Shown: piece after piece, positions 17,154-25,922 of the stretch
How positions within the stretch are numbered: position 1 is the first letter of the stretch
How the letters are laid out: the number at the start of each line of letters is the position of its first letter
DNA from: NCEH01 sp040049195
Lineage (GTDB): Bacteria > Pseudomonadota > Alphaproteobacteria > Rhizobiales > Xanthobacteraceae
Direction: 5' to 3' (one strand)
Assembly: GCF_040049195.1 (NCBI RefSeq)
Contig: NZ_JBDZDL010000006.1
Length of the DNA stretch: 64,000 nucleotides
Made by a program: the position numbers and the translations under genes
Notes under the pieces: generated by a model
The model's database searches: none
Told to the model about the DNA's origin: nothing
What the model saw: only the letters and a program-made list of their open reading frames with translations

Positions 17154-18092
17154 ATGAAAAAGCCGCCCATGCCCGAGACAGGTGCCCCGACACGTGTGCT
17201 GGATCCGATCGCGCGGCAGCAGCGCCGCCGCCATGCCCTGTATGGCTGGATGCTGCTCGCGCCCGCGCTGACGCTCCTGACGCTGTTCGCTTTCCTGCCC
17301 ACCGCCACGACCTTCTGGGCAAGCCTCTATTCGCGCGGCACCGCGCGCCGGCCGGCGGTGTTCAACGGCCTGGAGAATTATTCGGACCTCTTCCACGACC
17401 CCACCTTCTGGACCGTGGTGGGCAACAATCTTCTCTATGCCGCGGTGACGATCCCCGTCTCCATCGCATTGGCGCTGGTGATGGCCCTGTGGGCGGACGC
17501 CCGCCTGCCGCTGCGCGGCTTCGTGCGCGGCGCCTATTTCACCCCGACCATCCTGCCCATGATCGCGGCGGCGAACCTGTGGCTGTTCTTCTACACGCCC
17601 GGGCTCGGGGTGATCGACAGCTTCACCGGCCTGTTCGGCCTGCCGCCGGTCAACTGGCTCGGCCAGCCGCAGACTGCGCTCTGGGCCATCATCGTCGTGA
17701 CGGTGTGGAAAGAGGCGGGCTTCTTCATGATCTTCTATCTGGCCGCGCTGCAGACCATTTCGCCCGACCTGAAGGAGGCGGCGCTGGTGGAGGGCGCGGG
17801 GCGCCTGACCTATCTGCGCCGCGTCCTGCTGCCGCTCCTGATGCCCACCACGGCGTTCATCTTCATCAATGCGCTCATCAATTCGGTGAAGCTCATCGAC
17901 CATCTGTTCATCCTGACCAAGGGCGGCCCGGACAATGCGACAAAGCTCGTCCTCTATTGGATATGGGAAATGGCTTTTTCCTATTTCGACGCGGCGCACG
18001 CGACCGCTTTGACCGTGCTGGTGCTGGCGATGCTGGGGGCCGTCGCCGTCTTCCAGTTCACGATCGTCGAAAAGCGGATCCACTACCGATGA
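17154..18092 (+). CDS. Carbohydrate ABC transporter permease (UgpA-like)
   Basis: A 312-residue inner-membrane permease of the MalF/UgpA class with six predicted helices and EAA loop EAALVEGAGRLTYLRRVLLPLL at about residues 205-226. An alternative ATG at 17169 is possible. It overlaps the next permease by four bases (ATGA), as expected for a heterodimeric CUT1 channel. Confidence 0.88.
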   Translation: MKKPPMPETGAPTRVLDPIARQQRRRHALYGWMLLAPALTLLTLFAFLPTATTFWASLYSRGTARRPAVFNGLENYSDLFHDPTFWTVVGNNLLYAAVTIPVSIALALVMALWADARLPLRGFVRGAYFTPTILPMIAAANLWLFFYTPGLGVIDSFTGLFGLPPVNWLGQPQTALWAIIVVTVWKEAGFFMIFYLAALQTISPDLKEAALVEGAGRLTYLRRVLLPLLMPTTAFIFINALINSVKLIDHLFILTKGGPDNATKLVLYWIWEMAFSYFDAAHATALTVLVLAMLGAVAVFQFTIVEKRIHYR

Positions 18093-18922
18093 CCGCGCCC
18101 GCCTTTCGCCATCCGATCCGCTGGAGCGAAGCGCTGGACGCCGTGGGCGCGTGGCTGCTCGCGCTGGTGTGGATCGCGCCCCTGCTGTTCGCCGCCTGGG
18201 CCTCGCTTCACCCGCCGGGGCAGGCGCTCGACTTCTCGCTTTCCTCCCCCTTCACCCTTGAGAATTACCGCGCCACCTGGGCCGCCGCGCCCTGGCTGAC
18301 CTATGCGTTCAACACGCTGGCGCTGGTGACGTTCACGCTCGTGGGCCAGCTCGTTTTTTGCACGCTCGCCGGCTACGCCTTCGCGCGCTTCCGCTTTCCC
18401 GGACGCGAGGCGCTGTTCGTGCTGGTGCTGCTTCAGCTGTTCATCTTGCCGGAGGTGCTGATCGTCGAAAATTACGCCATGGTCTCGCGCCTCGCCCTGC
18501 TCGATTCGATCGCCGGCATGGGGCTGCCCTATGTGGCGAGCGCCTTCGGCATCTTCCTGTTGCGGCAGGCGTTCAAGTCCGTGCCGCTGGAGCTGGAAGA
18601 GGCCGCGCGGGTGGAAGGCTGTTCCTGGCTGGGCGTGCTCTGGCGGGTCTATGTGCCGGCCACACGGCCGGTCTATCTCGCCTATGCGCTGGTCTCGGTC
18701 GCCACCCACTGGAACAACTTCCTGTGGCCGCTGGTGGTGACCAATTCGGCCGCCACCCGGCCGCTCACGGTGGGCCTCTCGCTGTTCGGAGCGCCGGAAA
18801 GCGGGGTCAATATTTCCATCATCAGCGCCGCGACGCTCATGGTCGTGGCGCCGCTGATGATCGCCTTCCTCATCTTCCAGCGCCAGTTCATCCAGGCCTT
18901 CCTGCGCGTCGGCATCCGCTAG
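18089..18922 (+). CDS. Carbohydrate ABC transporter permease (UgpE-like)
   Basis: A 277-residue MalG/UgpE-class permease with EAA loop EAARVEGCSWLGVLWRVYVP and a C-terminal hydrophobic span before FLIFQRQFIQAF. It is the last gene of the DeoR-ABC operon and converges on the gamma-glutamyltransferase gene, with 29 bases between them. No phosphodiesterase (UgpQ) follows. Confidence 0.88.
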   Translation: MTAPAFRHPIRWSEALDAVGAWLLALVWIAPLLFAAWASLHPPGQALDFSLSSPFTLENYRATWAAAPWLTYAFNTLALVTFTLVGQLVFCTLAGYAFARFRFPGREALFVLVLLQLFILPEVLIVENYAMVSRLALLDSIAGMGLPYVASAFGIFLLRQAFKSVPLELEEAARVEGCSWLGVLWRVYVPATRPVYLAYALVSVATHWNNFLWPLVVTNSAATRPLTVGLSLFGAPESGVNISIISAATLMVVAPLMIAFLIFQRQFIQAFLRVGIR

Positions 18923-18951
18923 GCCAAGGCCCCTTCGCCCGGTCCATGCGC

Positions 18952-20739
18952 TCAGATGGCGAGCGCATAGGCGGGGAAGACCTCGGCCTTCGTGCCCCGC
19001 GGGTCGGAGCCGGCTTCCATGATGCCGGTTTCGAGATTGCGCTCCGCCGCGCACAGGAAGCCCTCGGTCCAGGGCGGCGCCACGTCGAGATCGTGCCCGC
19101 GCTCTTCAAGCCCCTCCAGCGTCGCCTCGCCCACGCTCTCCTCGATCCGCAGGCGGTTGAGGAAGAAGTCGTGGGGATGGAACAGGGCGGGGAAATGATC
19201 GCTGGAGAATTTCGGCGCCTCGATGGCCGCCTGCAGCGGCATGTCGAACACCACGCGGTTGAGGAAGAACTGGATCTGCCACTGGTCCTGCTGGTCTCCC
19301 CCCATGCTGCCGAATGCCATCCAGGGCTTGCCGTCCTTCATGGCGAGGCTCGGGCTGATGGTGGTGCGCGGGCGCTTGAACGGCGCGATCACGTTCGGAT
19401 GGTGGGAGGGCGTGAGCCGGCAGTTGGACAGACGCGCACCCAGCGGAAAACCGAGAGCCGGGACAACTTCGTGCGCTTTCAAATAGGCCCCGCTCGGCGT
19501 GAACGCCGCCGTATAGCCTTCCTGGTCCATGGCATCGACATGAACCGTGCCCGGACCCCACAGCGAACCACCGATGCGGTCCTCGACCGGCAGGAGCGCG
19601 GCTCCCTCCCAGGCGTCGCCCGGCCGCACCTCATGATCCGCCCGCGGGCCGATCAGCGCGGCGCGCAGCGCCCCATAGGCATCGGAGAGGAGCATATCCA
19701 TCGGCACGTCGACGAAGGCCGGATCGCCGTAATATTGCTCGCGGTCGGCGAAGGCGAGCTTGATGGCCTCGACCACCACGTGGATGTAATCCGCAGAATT
19801 GTGTCCCAGCGCCTTCAGGTCGAAATTCTTGAGGATCGACAATGTCTGCAGCAGCGCTGGCCCCTGGTTCCAGGGCCCGCATTTATAGACATCGACGCCG
19901 CCGAACCGCACCGTGACCGGCTCCTCGATCCGCACCTCGAACTGGTCGAAATCGGAGCGCCGCAGCAGCCCGCCGCGCGCGGTGACGAAGGCCACCATCT
20001 CGCGCGCGACATCGCCCCGATAGAAGGCATTGAAGGCCGCGCGCACACCCGCCTCGCGGTTTCCGCCGGCGGCCTTCTCCTCGCGGGAGAGATATTCGAA
20101 CATGTCGGCAATGGCCGGATTGCGCAGCGTCGTGCCCTCGTCGGGCACGGAACCATCTTCCAGCAGATAAAGCGCCGCGGACCCGTGCCACTCGCTGCGA
20201 AACAGATCCGCGAGATCCGATACCCCGAAATTATACTGGCGCTGGAGGCCGGCATGCATGGCGAAGCCGTTGCGGGCGAGATCCATGGCCGGCGCGCAGA
20301 CATCCGCGAAACTGAGGCGTCCATAGCGCTTCAGCGCTTCCAGAATGGCACCCATGGCGCCGGGCACGCCGGCCGCGAATACTCCGGCCGGCGGAATCTT
20401 CTCAAACCCGAGATCAAGGTATGCTTCCGGCGTCGCCGCCTCCGGGGCCACCATATTGCCGTTGATGCAGACCACCTGGGGATGATCCGGCGACGACACG
20501 AGGATCGGCAGTTCGCCGCCGATGGTGTGCATGTGCGGATTGACCACCCCTTCCACCAGGGTTGCCGCGATGGCGGCGTCGATGGCGGTGCCGCCTTGCT
20601 TCAGCATGTCGATGCCGGCCATGGAGGCGAGATAATGCTCCGAAGCCACGGCGCCGCGATGCCCGAACACGCGGGGATGCGTGGTGATGGAGGCGGTCTC
20701 CTTCAAGCGGAAGGAGCGGTTGCTGGGGATCTTGTTCAT
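18952..20739 (-). CDS. Gamma-glutamyltransferase family protein
   Basis: A 595-residue Ntn-hydrolase precursor. The predicted self-cleavage and nucleophile threonine is T398 in GPGTVHVDAMD. The substrate-pocket segment normally GGSR-like reads GSMGGDQQDQ, a variant seen in GGT-like acylases. Known family members cleave gamma-glutamyl or other acyl amides. No clear signal peptide is seen, so a cytoplasmic location is likely. It sits directly downstream of an IclR gene, divergent from a polyamine-type importer. Role inferred: hydrolysis of an imported gamma-glutamyl or acyl-amide compound. Confidence 0.88.
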   Translation of the reverse strand: MNKIPSNRSFRLKETASITTHPRVFGHRGAVASEHYLASMAGIDMLKQGGTAIDAAIAATLVEGVVNPHMHTIGGELPILVSSPDHPQVVCINGNMVAPEAATPEAYLDLGFEKIPPAGVFAAGVPGAMGAILEALKRYGRLSFADVCAPAMDLARNGFAMHAGLQRQYNFGVSDLADLFRSEWHGSAALYLLEDGSVPDEGTTLRNPAIADMFEYLSREEKAAGGNREAGVRAAFNAFYRGDVAREMVAFVTARGGLLRRSDFDQFEVRIEEPVTVRFGGVDVYKCGPWNQGPALLQTLSILKNFDLKALGHNSADYIHVVVEAIKLAFADREQYYGDPAFVDVPMDMLLSDAYGALRAALIGPRADHEVRPGDAWEGAALLPVEDRIGGSLWGPGTVHVDAMDQEGYTAAFTPSGAYLKAHEVVPALGFPLGARLSNCRLTPSHHPNVIAPFKRPRTTISPSLAMKDGKPWMAFGSMGGDQQDQWQIQFFLNRVVFDMPLQAAIEAPKFSSDHFPALFHPHDFFLNRLRIEESVGEATLEGLEERGHDLDVAPPWTEGFLCAAERNLETGIMEAGSDPRGTKAEVFPAYALAI

Positions 20740-20790
20740 CTAATCCTCGAAACCATTGCGATATTACGGTTTGGCGCGACGGCGGGCGCG

Positions 20791-21666
20791 CTATGCTGCG
20801 GCAAGCTTGCGGCGCTTCTTGAGGCCCGCGAGGACCTCGGAAGCATCGGAGGCCGGCGCCCCCGAGCGGCTCGAACTCGCCCCGAGTTCGGCGGAAAAGC
20901 GCTGCGCCTGGGCCTGGATGGCGGTGGCGAGATAGGCCAACATCTTCGCCCCCAGCCGCAGGCGCGGACCGGCAATGCCGATGGCCCCCACCACCTGGTC
21001 GTCATGCGAGAAGATGGGAACCGCCACGGCGGAAACGTCGCTCGCGGATTCCCCGATATTGGTGGCATAGCCGCGCTCGCGCACGCGCTCGAAATCGGTG
21101 AGCAGATCTTCCGACGAGGTCATGGTTTCCGGCGTCAGCGATTTCAGGCCCCGGCCCAGAAATTCGATCACCTTGTCGCGCGGTGAATAGGCGAGGATCG
21201 CCTTGCCCGAGGCCACGCTATGGGCCGGCAAACGGTCGCCGCGCCCGACCACCGCGCGGATAAGCTGCGAGCCTTCGGACACATCCACATAAACGATGTC
21301 CGGCCCGTCCAGGATCGCGAGATGGCTGGTTTCGCCCGTGACGCGGGAGAGTTCGCGCGTGTGGGCCGAGCCGATGGAAAGGAAATGGTCCTTCTCGGAG
21401 AAGCGCCGCGCCAGATCCAGCACCTTCACGCCGAGGGAATAGGTGCCGTCGCGCGGGCTCTTCACCACATAGCCGCACTGCTCCAGGGCGTTGAGATTGC
21501 GGAACACCGAAGCCTTGGCGATGCCGAGCTTGCGGCTCAGCTCGGAGAGCGAGAGCGCGGGCGTCTTCTCATCGAAGGATTCCAGGATTGCGAGCGCATT
21601 AATAATCGCCGGGGTCGCCGCGGCATTACTTGCTTCGCTCTTTCCATCGTTTCGCATTTGAAACAT
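20791..21666 (-). CDS. IclR-family transcriptional regulator
   Basis: A 291-residue regulator with a winged HTH at about residues 18-80 (LSELSRKLGIAKASVFRNLNALEQCGYV). The IclR effector domain follows (SHLAILDGPDIVYVDV, PAHSVASGKAILAY, AVAVPIFSHDDQVVGAIGIAGP). The start may be the ATG at 21666 or 21657; AGGGAGAT lies just upstream. It reads in the same direction as the GGT gene (51-base gap) and away from the ABC importer, so it likely controls both. Confidence 0.9.
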   Translation of the reverse strand: MFQMRNDGKSEASNAAATPAIINALAILESFDEKTPALSLSELSRKLGIAKASVFRNLNALEQCGYVVKSPRDGTYSLGVKVLDLARRFSEKDHFLSIGSAHTRELSRVTGETSHLAILDGPDIVYVDVSEGSQLIRAVVGRGDRLPAHSVASGKAILAYSPRDKVIEFLGRGLKSLTPETMTSSEDLLTDFERVRERGYATNIGESASDVSAVAVPIFSHDDQVVGAIGIAGPRLRLGAKMLAYLATAIQAQAQRFSAELGASSSRSGAPASDASEVLAGLKKRRKLAAA

Positions 21667-21882
21667 ATCTCCCTGATATGAAACATACTATCCTTCGCCC
21701 TCCAGCTGTCAATCTGCGGCCATTTCCGAATTTGAAATATAGAGGAACGACATCTCGATCTTTTTGCGTCTTCGCCAGAACGCACAAAATAACGTCACGC
21801 ATGACTAAAATCGCGCCTTGACTTAACGGTCGGGCAAGCATGAACTCATATAGGAAATGGTTGTTTCTTATATGGAACATAC
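21657..21882. promoter_or_regulatory. IclR operator repeats in divergent promoter
   Basis: Four copies of a TNTGRAAYATAB element occur at 21657-21668, 21677-21688, 21731-21742 and 21871-21882. The first overlaps the IclR start codon. A longer imperfect palindrome has arms CATATAGGAAAT (21847-21858) and GTTTCTTATATG (21863-21874). The TGAAAC/GTTTCA core resembles KdgR-type IclR boxes. Confidence 0.6.
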
Positions 21883-21945
21883 TTCCGGCGAGCTTGGTGA
21901 GCGGCCGGGAGGTTCGAACGATCCCCGTTGCCGTTGGAGCTTGCG

Positions 21946-23025
21946 ATGACGAAAGATCTCGACCGCCGCCAGATGCTCACGCTTTCCGCCGCAACCTTGG
22001 CCGCCGGGGCCGCCTCCGTGGTCCTGCCCGGCGCGGTGCGTTCCGCCTCGGCCCAGTCTCAGCAGCTGGTGGTGAGCGATTTCGGCGGCGACTGGGCCAC
22101 ATGGAACAAGCAGAATATCGATGCGCAATTCACCGAGAAGACCAAGGTTCCGGTGCTCCATGACACGGGATCCGACAATGCGGCGCGCATCGCCAAAGCA
22201 AAGCTCGGCATCCCGCGCAGCGAATATGACCTGATCTGCCTTGCGGACTCGTTTTTCGCCCGCGCCGAGGCCGAGGGCATCCTGGCGGACATGAACTACA
22301 AGTCACCGCACCTCACCAACCTGAAGGATGTCGACCCGCGTTTCGTGACGCCGCACTACACCTCGTTTCTCTTCAATGGCCTCGGGCTCGGCTACAATCC
22401 CAAGATGGTCAAGAAGGTGCCGACATCCTGGGCCGACATGTGGAACCCCGAGTACAAGGGCAAGATCGTCCTGCCGGCGGTCACCCATTCCTTCGGTCTC
22501 CACGTCATCCTCTTGAGCGCCCTCGCTGCGGGGAAGGACTACAAGGACACCCAGGCCGGCCTCGACAATCTCAAGCGCCTGGCCGACCTCGAACCCATCT
22601 GGACCGTGGATTCCCAGGCCAATGCGCGCAGCCTGTTCCAGGAGGACGCCGCCATCGGCTGGCTTGGCCGCGCGGAATGGATCCAGGTGCAGAACTGGGG
22701 TGGCGCCACGAAATTCGTGATGCCGAGCGAGGGCGGCTTCTTCACCTCGTGGGGATTTGGCCCGATCAAGAACACCAAGAACGCGGACCTTATCGAAGAC
22801 TATGTGAACATCACGCTCGATCCGAAGCTCCAGGCTGCCAATGCCAAGAAGCTCGGTTTCCATCCCACCAATACGCGATGGAAGGAATTCATCGACGAGG
22901 AGACCGCCCGCAAGATCTCCTGGACCCCGGAAGAAGAGAAGCGTTTCGTTGCCATCGATTATGTCTGGTTGAACTCGAAGCGCGCCGATCTGACGGAAGC
23001 ATGGAACCGCGTGGTTGGCCGATAG
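21946..23025 (+). CDS. ABC transporter substrate-binding protein, spermidine/putrescine (PotD/F) type
   Basis: A 359-residue periplasmic protein with a Tat-like leader (DRRQMLTLSAATLAAGAA, cleavage near ASAQS). The family-1/PotD fold is indicated by LVVSDFGGDW, LGLGYNPKMV, TSWADMWNPEYKGKIV and WTPEEEKRF near the end. It begins an operon with an ATPase and two permeases, divergent from IclR. Substrate unknown: polyamine, polyamine conjugate or another amine or opine. Confidence 0.88.
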   Translation: MTKDLDRRQMLTLSAATLAAGAASVVLPGAVRSASAQSQQLVVSDFGGDWATWNKQNIDAQFTEKTKVPVLHDTGSDNAARIAKAKLGIPRSEYDLICLADSFFARAEAEGILADMNYKSPHLTNLKDVDPRFVTPHYTSFLFNGLGLGYNPKMVKKVPTSWADMWNPEYKGKIVLPAVTHSFGLHVILLSALAAGKDYKDTQAGLDNLKRLADLEPIWTVDSQANARSLFQEDAAIGWLGRAEWIQVQNWGGATKFVMPSEGGFFTSWGFGPIKNTKNADLIEDYVNITLDPKLQAANAKKLGFHPTNTRWKEFIDEETARKISWTPEEEKRFVAIDYVWLNSKRADLTEAWNRVVGR

Positions 23026-23036
23026 GAGGCGGACCG

Positions 23037-24107
23037 ATGGCGATCGTCGAAGTCTCCAACATCTCCAAGCAATACAATAAAAGCTGGGCCGTCGACCGGA
23101 CCAGCCTGACCATCGCCGACGGCAGCTTCTTCTCCCTCCTCGGCCCGAGCGGGAGCGGCAAGACGACCCTGTTGCGGCTGATCGCGGGGTTCCTGCGGCC
23201 GGACACGGGGGAAATTCGCATCGGCGGTCAGGTGGTCAACGATGTTCCGCCCCATAAGCGAAACATCGGTATGGTGTTCCAGCAATATGCCCTGTTCCCC
23301 CATCGCACCGTGCTCGACAACGTCGCATTCGGCCTTGAGATGCGCGGCAGCGGGCGGGCGGAGCGCGAGCGGCTCGCCCGCGAGGCGCTGGAAATGGTGC
23401 GCATGTCGGGACGCGAGGCCGCCTTTCCCCGCGAGCTGAGCGGCGGCCAGCAGCAGCGCATCGCCATCGCCCGCTCCATCGCGGCCCGCCCGGCGGTTTG
23501 GCTGCTGGACGAGCCGTTGAGCGCGCTGGATCGCAAGCTGAGGGTGGAAATGCAGAGCGAACTGCGCTCGCTCCAGCAATTGCTCGGCATCACCACGATC
23601 TACGTGACGCACGACCAGGAGGAGGCGCTTGCCATGTCCGACGGCATCGCGATCTTCCGCGATGGCCGCATCGCGCAGCAGGGAACGCCGCTGGAACTCT
23701 ACGAGCGGCCCGTGGATGCGTTCGTCGCGGATTTCCTGGGCAGCGCCAATCTGCTGGACGGCACCGCCACGCGCGCGCCGCAGGGATGGTGCGTGGATAT
23801 CGAAGGCATGCGCTTTCCCCTCGCGCGCGACGCCAATGTGTCCGATCGCGAGCAGGTACGGCTCGCCATCCGGCCCGAGCGGCTCGACCTGTTGCGCTGG
23901 GACGGGCACACCGCCGGTGCGGGCCTCCCCGCGAGCGTCGAAAGCCTCGTCTATCTTGGCAGTGATCTGCGGGTCCAGTTGCGCACCCGTGGTGGCAGCC
24001 GGCTGATCGCCCGCGCGCCGAGCCGCAGCGATCTCGCGAGCCTAGAAGTGGGTCACGAAATCCTCGCCGTCTGGCGCCCGGAGGAGGCTGTCGTTGTCGC
24101 ACATTAG
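23037..24107 (+). CDS. ABC transporter ATPase, spermidine/putrescine (PotA) type
   Basis: A 356-residue ATPase with Walker A GPSGSGKTT, VFQQYALFPH, signature LSGGQQQRIAIARS, Walker B WLLDEPLSALD, H-loop VTHDQEEA and a C-terminal TOBE domain containing AIRPERLDLL. ATG 23037 lies 11 bases past the binding-protein stop with an AGGAGG ribosome site at the junction. Permease genes follow with overlaps. Confidence 0.92.
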   Translation: MAIVEVSNISKQYNKSWAVDRTSLTIADGSFFSLLGPSGSGKTTLLRLIAGFLRPDTGEIRIGGQVVNDVPPHKRNIGMVFQQYALFPHRTVLDNVAFGLEMRGSGRAERERLAREALEMVRMSGREAAFPRELSGGQQQRIAIARSIAARPAVWLLDEPLSALDRKLRVEMQSELRSLQQLLGITTIYVTHDQEEALAMSDGIAIFRDGRIAQQGTPLELYERPVDAFVADFLGSANLLDGTATRAPQGWCVDIEGMRFPLARDANVSDREQVRLAIRPERLDLLRWDGHTAGAGLPASVESLVYLGSDLRVQLRTRGGSRLIARAPSRSDLASLEVGHEILAVWRPEEAVVVAH

Positions 24108-24999
24108 CCTTGAAACGGCAGCCGCACCGGTGAGCCGAGCCCGCACCTGGATCCGCGGCAGCCGCGCCGAATTCCTGTTGGCGCCGAGCATGCTTTATTA
24201 CCTTGCTCTGCTGGTCCTCCCGTCTCTGGCGTTCTGTGTCGTCAGCTTCTACGGCAAGTCCGACACCGGTTTCTTCGACGGCGTCTTCACCACGCGCAAT
24301 TACGTCCGCGCGCTGGGCGACAAATTCTATCTTGCGAGCTTGTGGCTCACCTTGCGGATCAGCATCGAGACCACGGCGGCCTGCCTGCTGCTGGGCTATC
24401 CGGCCGCCTATTTCCTTTCCAAGATCGGCCCGGCGGCACGCAAAAAGCTGATCGTCCTGCTGCTGTTTCCGTTGCTGCTGAGCACGGTGATCCGCGTCTA
24501 CGGCTGGATCGCGCTGCTGGGCCGGCGCGGGATTGTGAACCAGCTCCTGATCTCGTCCGGCGCCACGGACCAGCCCATCGCCATGCTCTACACCGAGGGG
24601 GCGGTGCTGGTGGGGCTGATCTCGATCCTGCTGCCCTACATGATCATCAACATCACCAATACGCTCATCACCATCGACCCGAGCTTGAAGGAAGCTGCCG
24701 CGATCCACGGCGCGAGCCCGCTGCGGGTGTTCCTGAAGGTCACGCTTCCGCTCAGCCGCGCCGGCATGGTCTCGGGCGCGGTCACGGTCTTCACCATTGC
24801 GATGAGCACTTACATCATCTCCTTCCTGCTCGGCGGCCCGCGCGTGAAGCTGATGGGCAATCTCATCTTCGATGCCACCGCCAGCTTCAACTGGCCCATG
24901 GGCGCCGCGCTTTCGGTGGTCCTGGTGCTGTCGACCACCGCGAGCTGCGCCGTGCTCATGCAGTTTCTCGGCAAGAATTCCTACGGAGCGGCGCGATGA
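24094..24999 (+). CDS. ABC transporter permease, PotB type
   Basis: A 301-residue inner-membrane permease with hydrophobic spans and EAA loop EAAAIHGASPLRVFLKVTLP at about residues 206-225. The best start is a TTG at 24094 that overlaps the ATPase gene by 14 bases, implying translational coupling. It forms the channel with the next product. Confidence 0.88.
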   Translation: MSHISLETAAAPVSRARTWIRGSRAEFLLAPSMLYYLALLVLPSLAFCVVSFYGKSDTGFFDGVFTTRNYVRALGDKFYLASLWLTLRISIETTAACLLLGYPAAYFLSKIGPAARKKLIVLLLFPLLLSTVIRVYGWIALLGRRGIVNQLLISSGATDQPIAMLYTEGAVLVGLISILLPYMIINITNTLITIDPSLKEAAAIHGASPLRVFLKVTLPLSRAGMVSGAVTVFTIAMSTYIISFLLGGPRVKLMGNLIFDATASFNWPMGAALSVVLVLSTTASCAVLMQFLGKNSYGAAR

Positions 25000-25835
25000 G
25001 CCTGTCGGATCATCTTTTCCCGGCGAGAACCGGCGAGCCGCGCGTCTCCCTTCAGATGGTGGCGTTGGGCACGGCGACCGTGTTCGCCTACGGGATCATT
25101 CTGCTGCCCATCGCGGTCATCATCATCTGTTCCTTCAACCCCTCCTCCGCGCTGATCTTTCCGCCCGAAAGGCTCTCCCTGCGCTGGTATTGGGAGTTCC
25201 TCGCCACCGACGACATGATCAACGGCCTCATGTGGAGCATCCTCATCGCGGTGGTTTCCGCAATCGCGGCGGTGCTCCTGGGGACGATGGCCGCGGTGGC
25301 CTTGGTGCGCGGGCGCTTCCCGCTCAAGGGCTTGATCAACGCCCTGCTGCTGACGCCGCTGATCTTTCCCGGCCTGATCCTGGGGGTGGCGCTGCTGCTC
25401 TATTTCCAGATGCTGAACGCGCCGCTGCTGGCGCGTGTAACCGCAGCGCACATTCTGCTCGGCATCCCGTTCGTGGTGCGCTCGGTGATTTCGAGCCTGG
25501 ACCTGTTCGACATCCGCATCGAGGAAGCCGCCATCATCCACGGCGCGTCCCCGGTGCGTGCCTTCTTCAAGGTCACTTTGCCCAGCATCCAGCCGGGCAT
25601 CGTCGCGGGGGCGATCTTCGCCTTTGTGGTCTCGTTCGGCGAGATCAATGCGACCCTGTTTCTGACCGGGCCGGGGCTCTCGACGCTGCCGATCCAGATC
25701 TACAGCCAGATCCAATACGGGTCCGAGCAGGTCATCGTCGCCGCTGCCTCCACGGTCCAGATGGGCCTGGTGGTGGTGCTCATCGTGGTTCTGGAACGCC
25801 TGTTCGGCTTGTCGGTCACCACCGCGTCCCGCTAG
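24996..25835 (+). CDS. ABC transporter permease, PotC type
   Basis: A 279-residue permease whose ATG overlaps the preceding stop by four bases. The EAA loop is EEAAIIHGASPVRAFFKVTLP, and SFGEINATLFLTGPG is typical of PotC/PhnV-like permeases. Last gene of the operon, followed by a terminator hairpin. Confidence 0.88.
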   Translation: MSLSDHLFPARTGEPRVSLQMVALGTATVFAYGIILLPIAVIIICSFNPSSALIFPPERLSLRWYWEFLATDDMINGLMWSILIAVVSAIAAVLLGTMAAVALVRGRFPLKGLINALLLTPLIFPGLILGVALLLYFQMLNAPLLARVTAAHILLGIPFVVRSVISSLDLFDIRIEEAAIIHGASPVRAFFKVTLPSIQPGIVAGAIFAFVVSFGEINATLFLTGPGLSTLPIQIYSQIQYGSEQVIVAAASTVQMGLVVVLIVVLERLFGLSVTTASR

Positions 25836-25863
25836 CCGGGCAGCGGCGAGGCGGGATGGTGGG

Positions 25864-25895
25864 AGATGCGGGGCGGCCTTGGCCTCCCCGCATCT
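25864..25895. terminator. Terminator after the polyamine-type ABC operon
   Basis: Ten-base arms AGATGCGGGG (25864-25873) and CCCCGCATCT (25886-25895) sit between the converging permease and dctA genes. Only a short T run follows on the plus strand. Confidence 0.55.
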
Positions 25896-25922
25896 TTCCG
25901 GCACGCGACCGGCTCCGCGCCT

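Noticed and set aside
18358..21186. A 942-codon plus-strand open frame across the UgpE, GGT and IclR genes
   Set aside because: It spans three genes with clear protein families on other frames and shows no recognisable domain.
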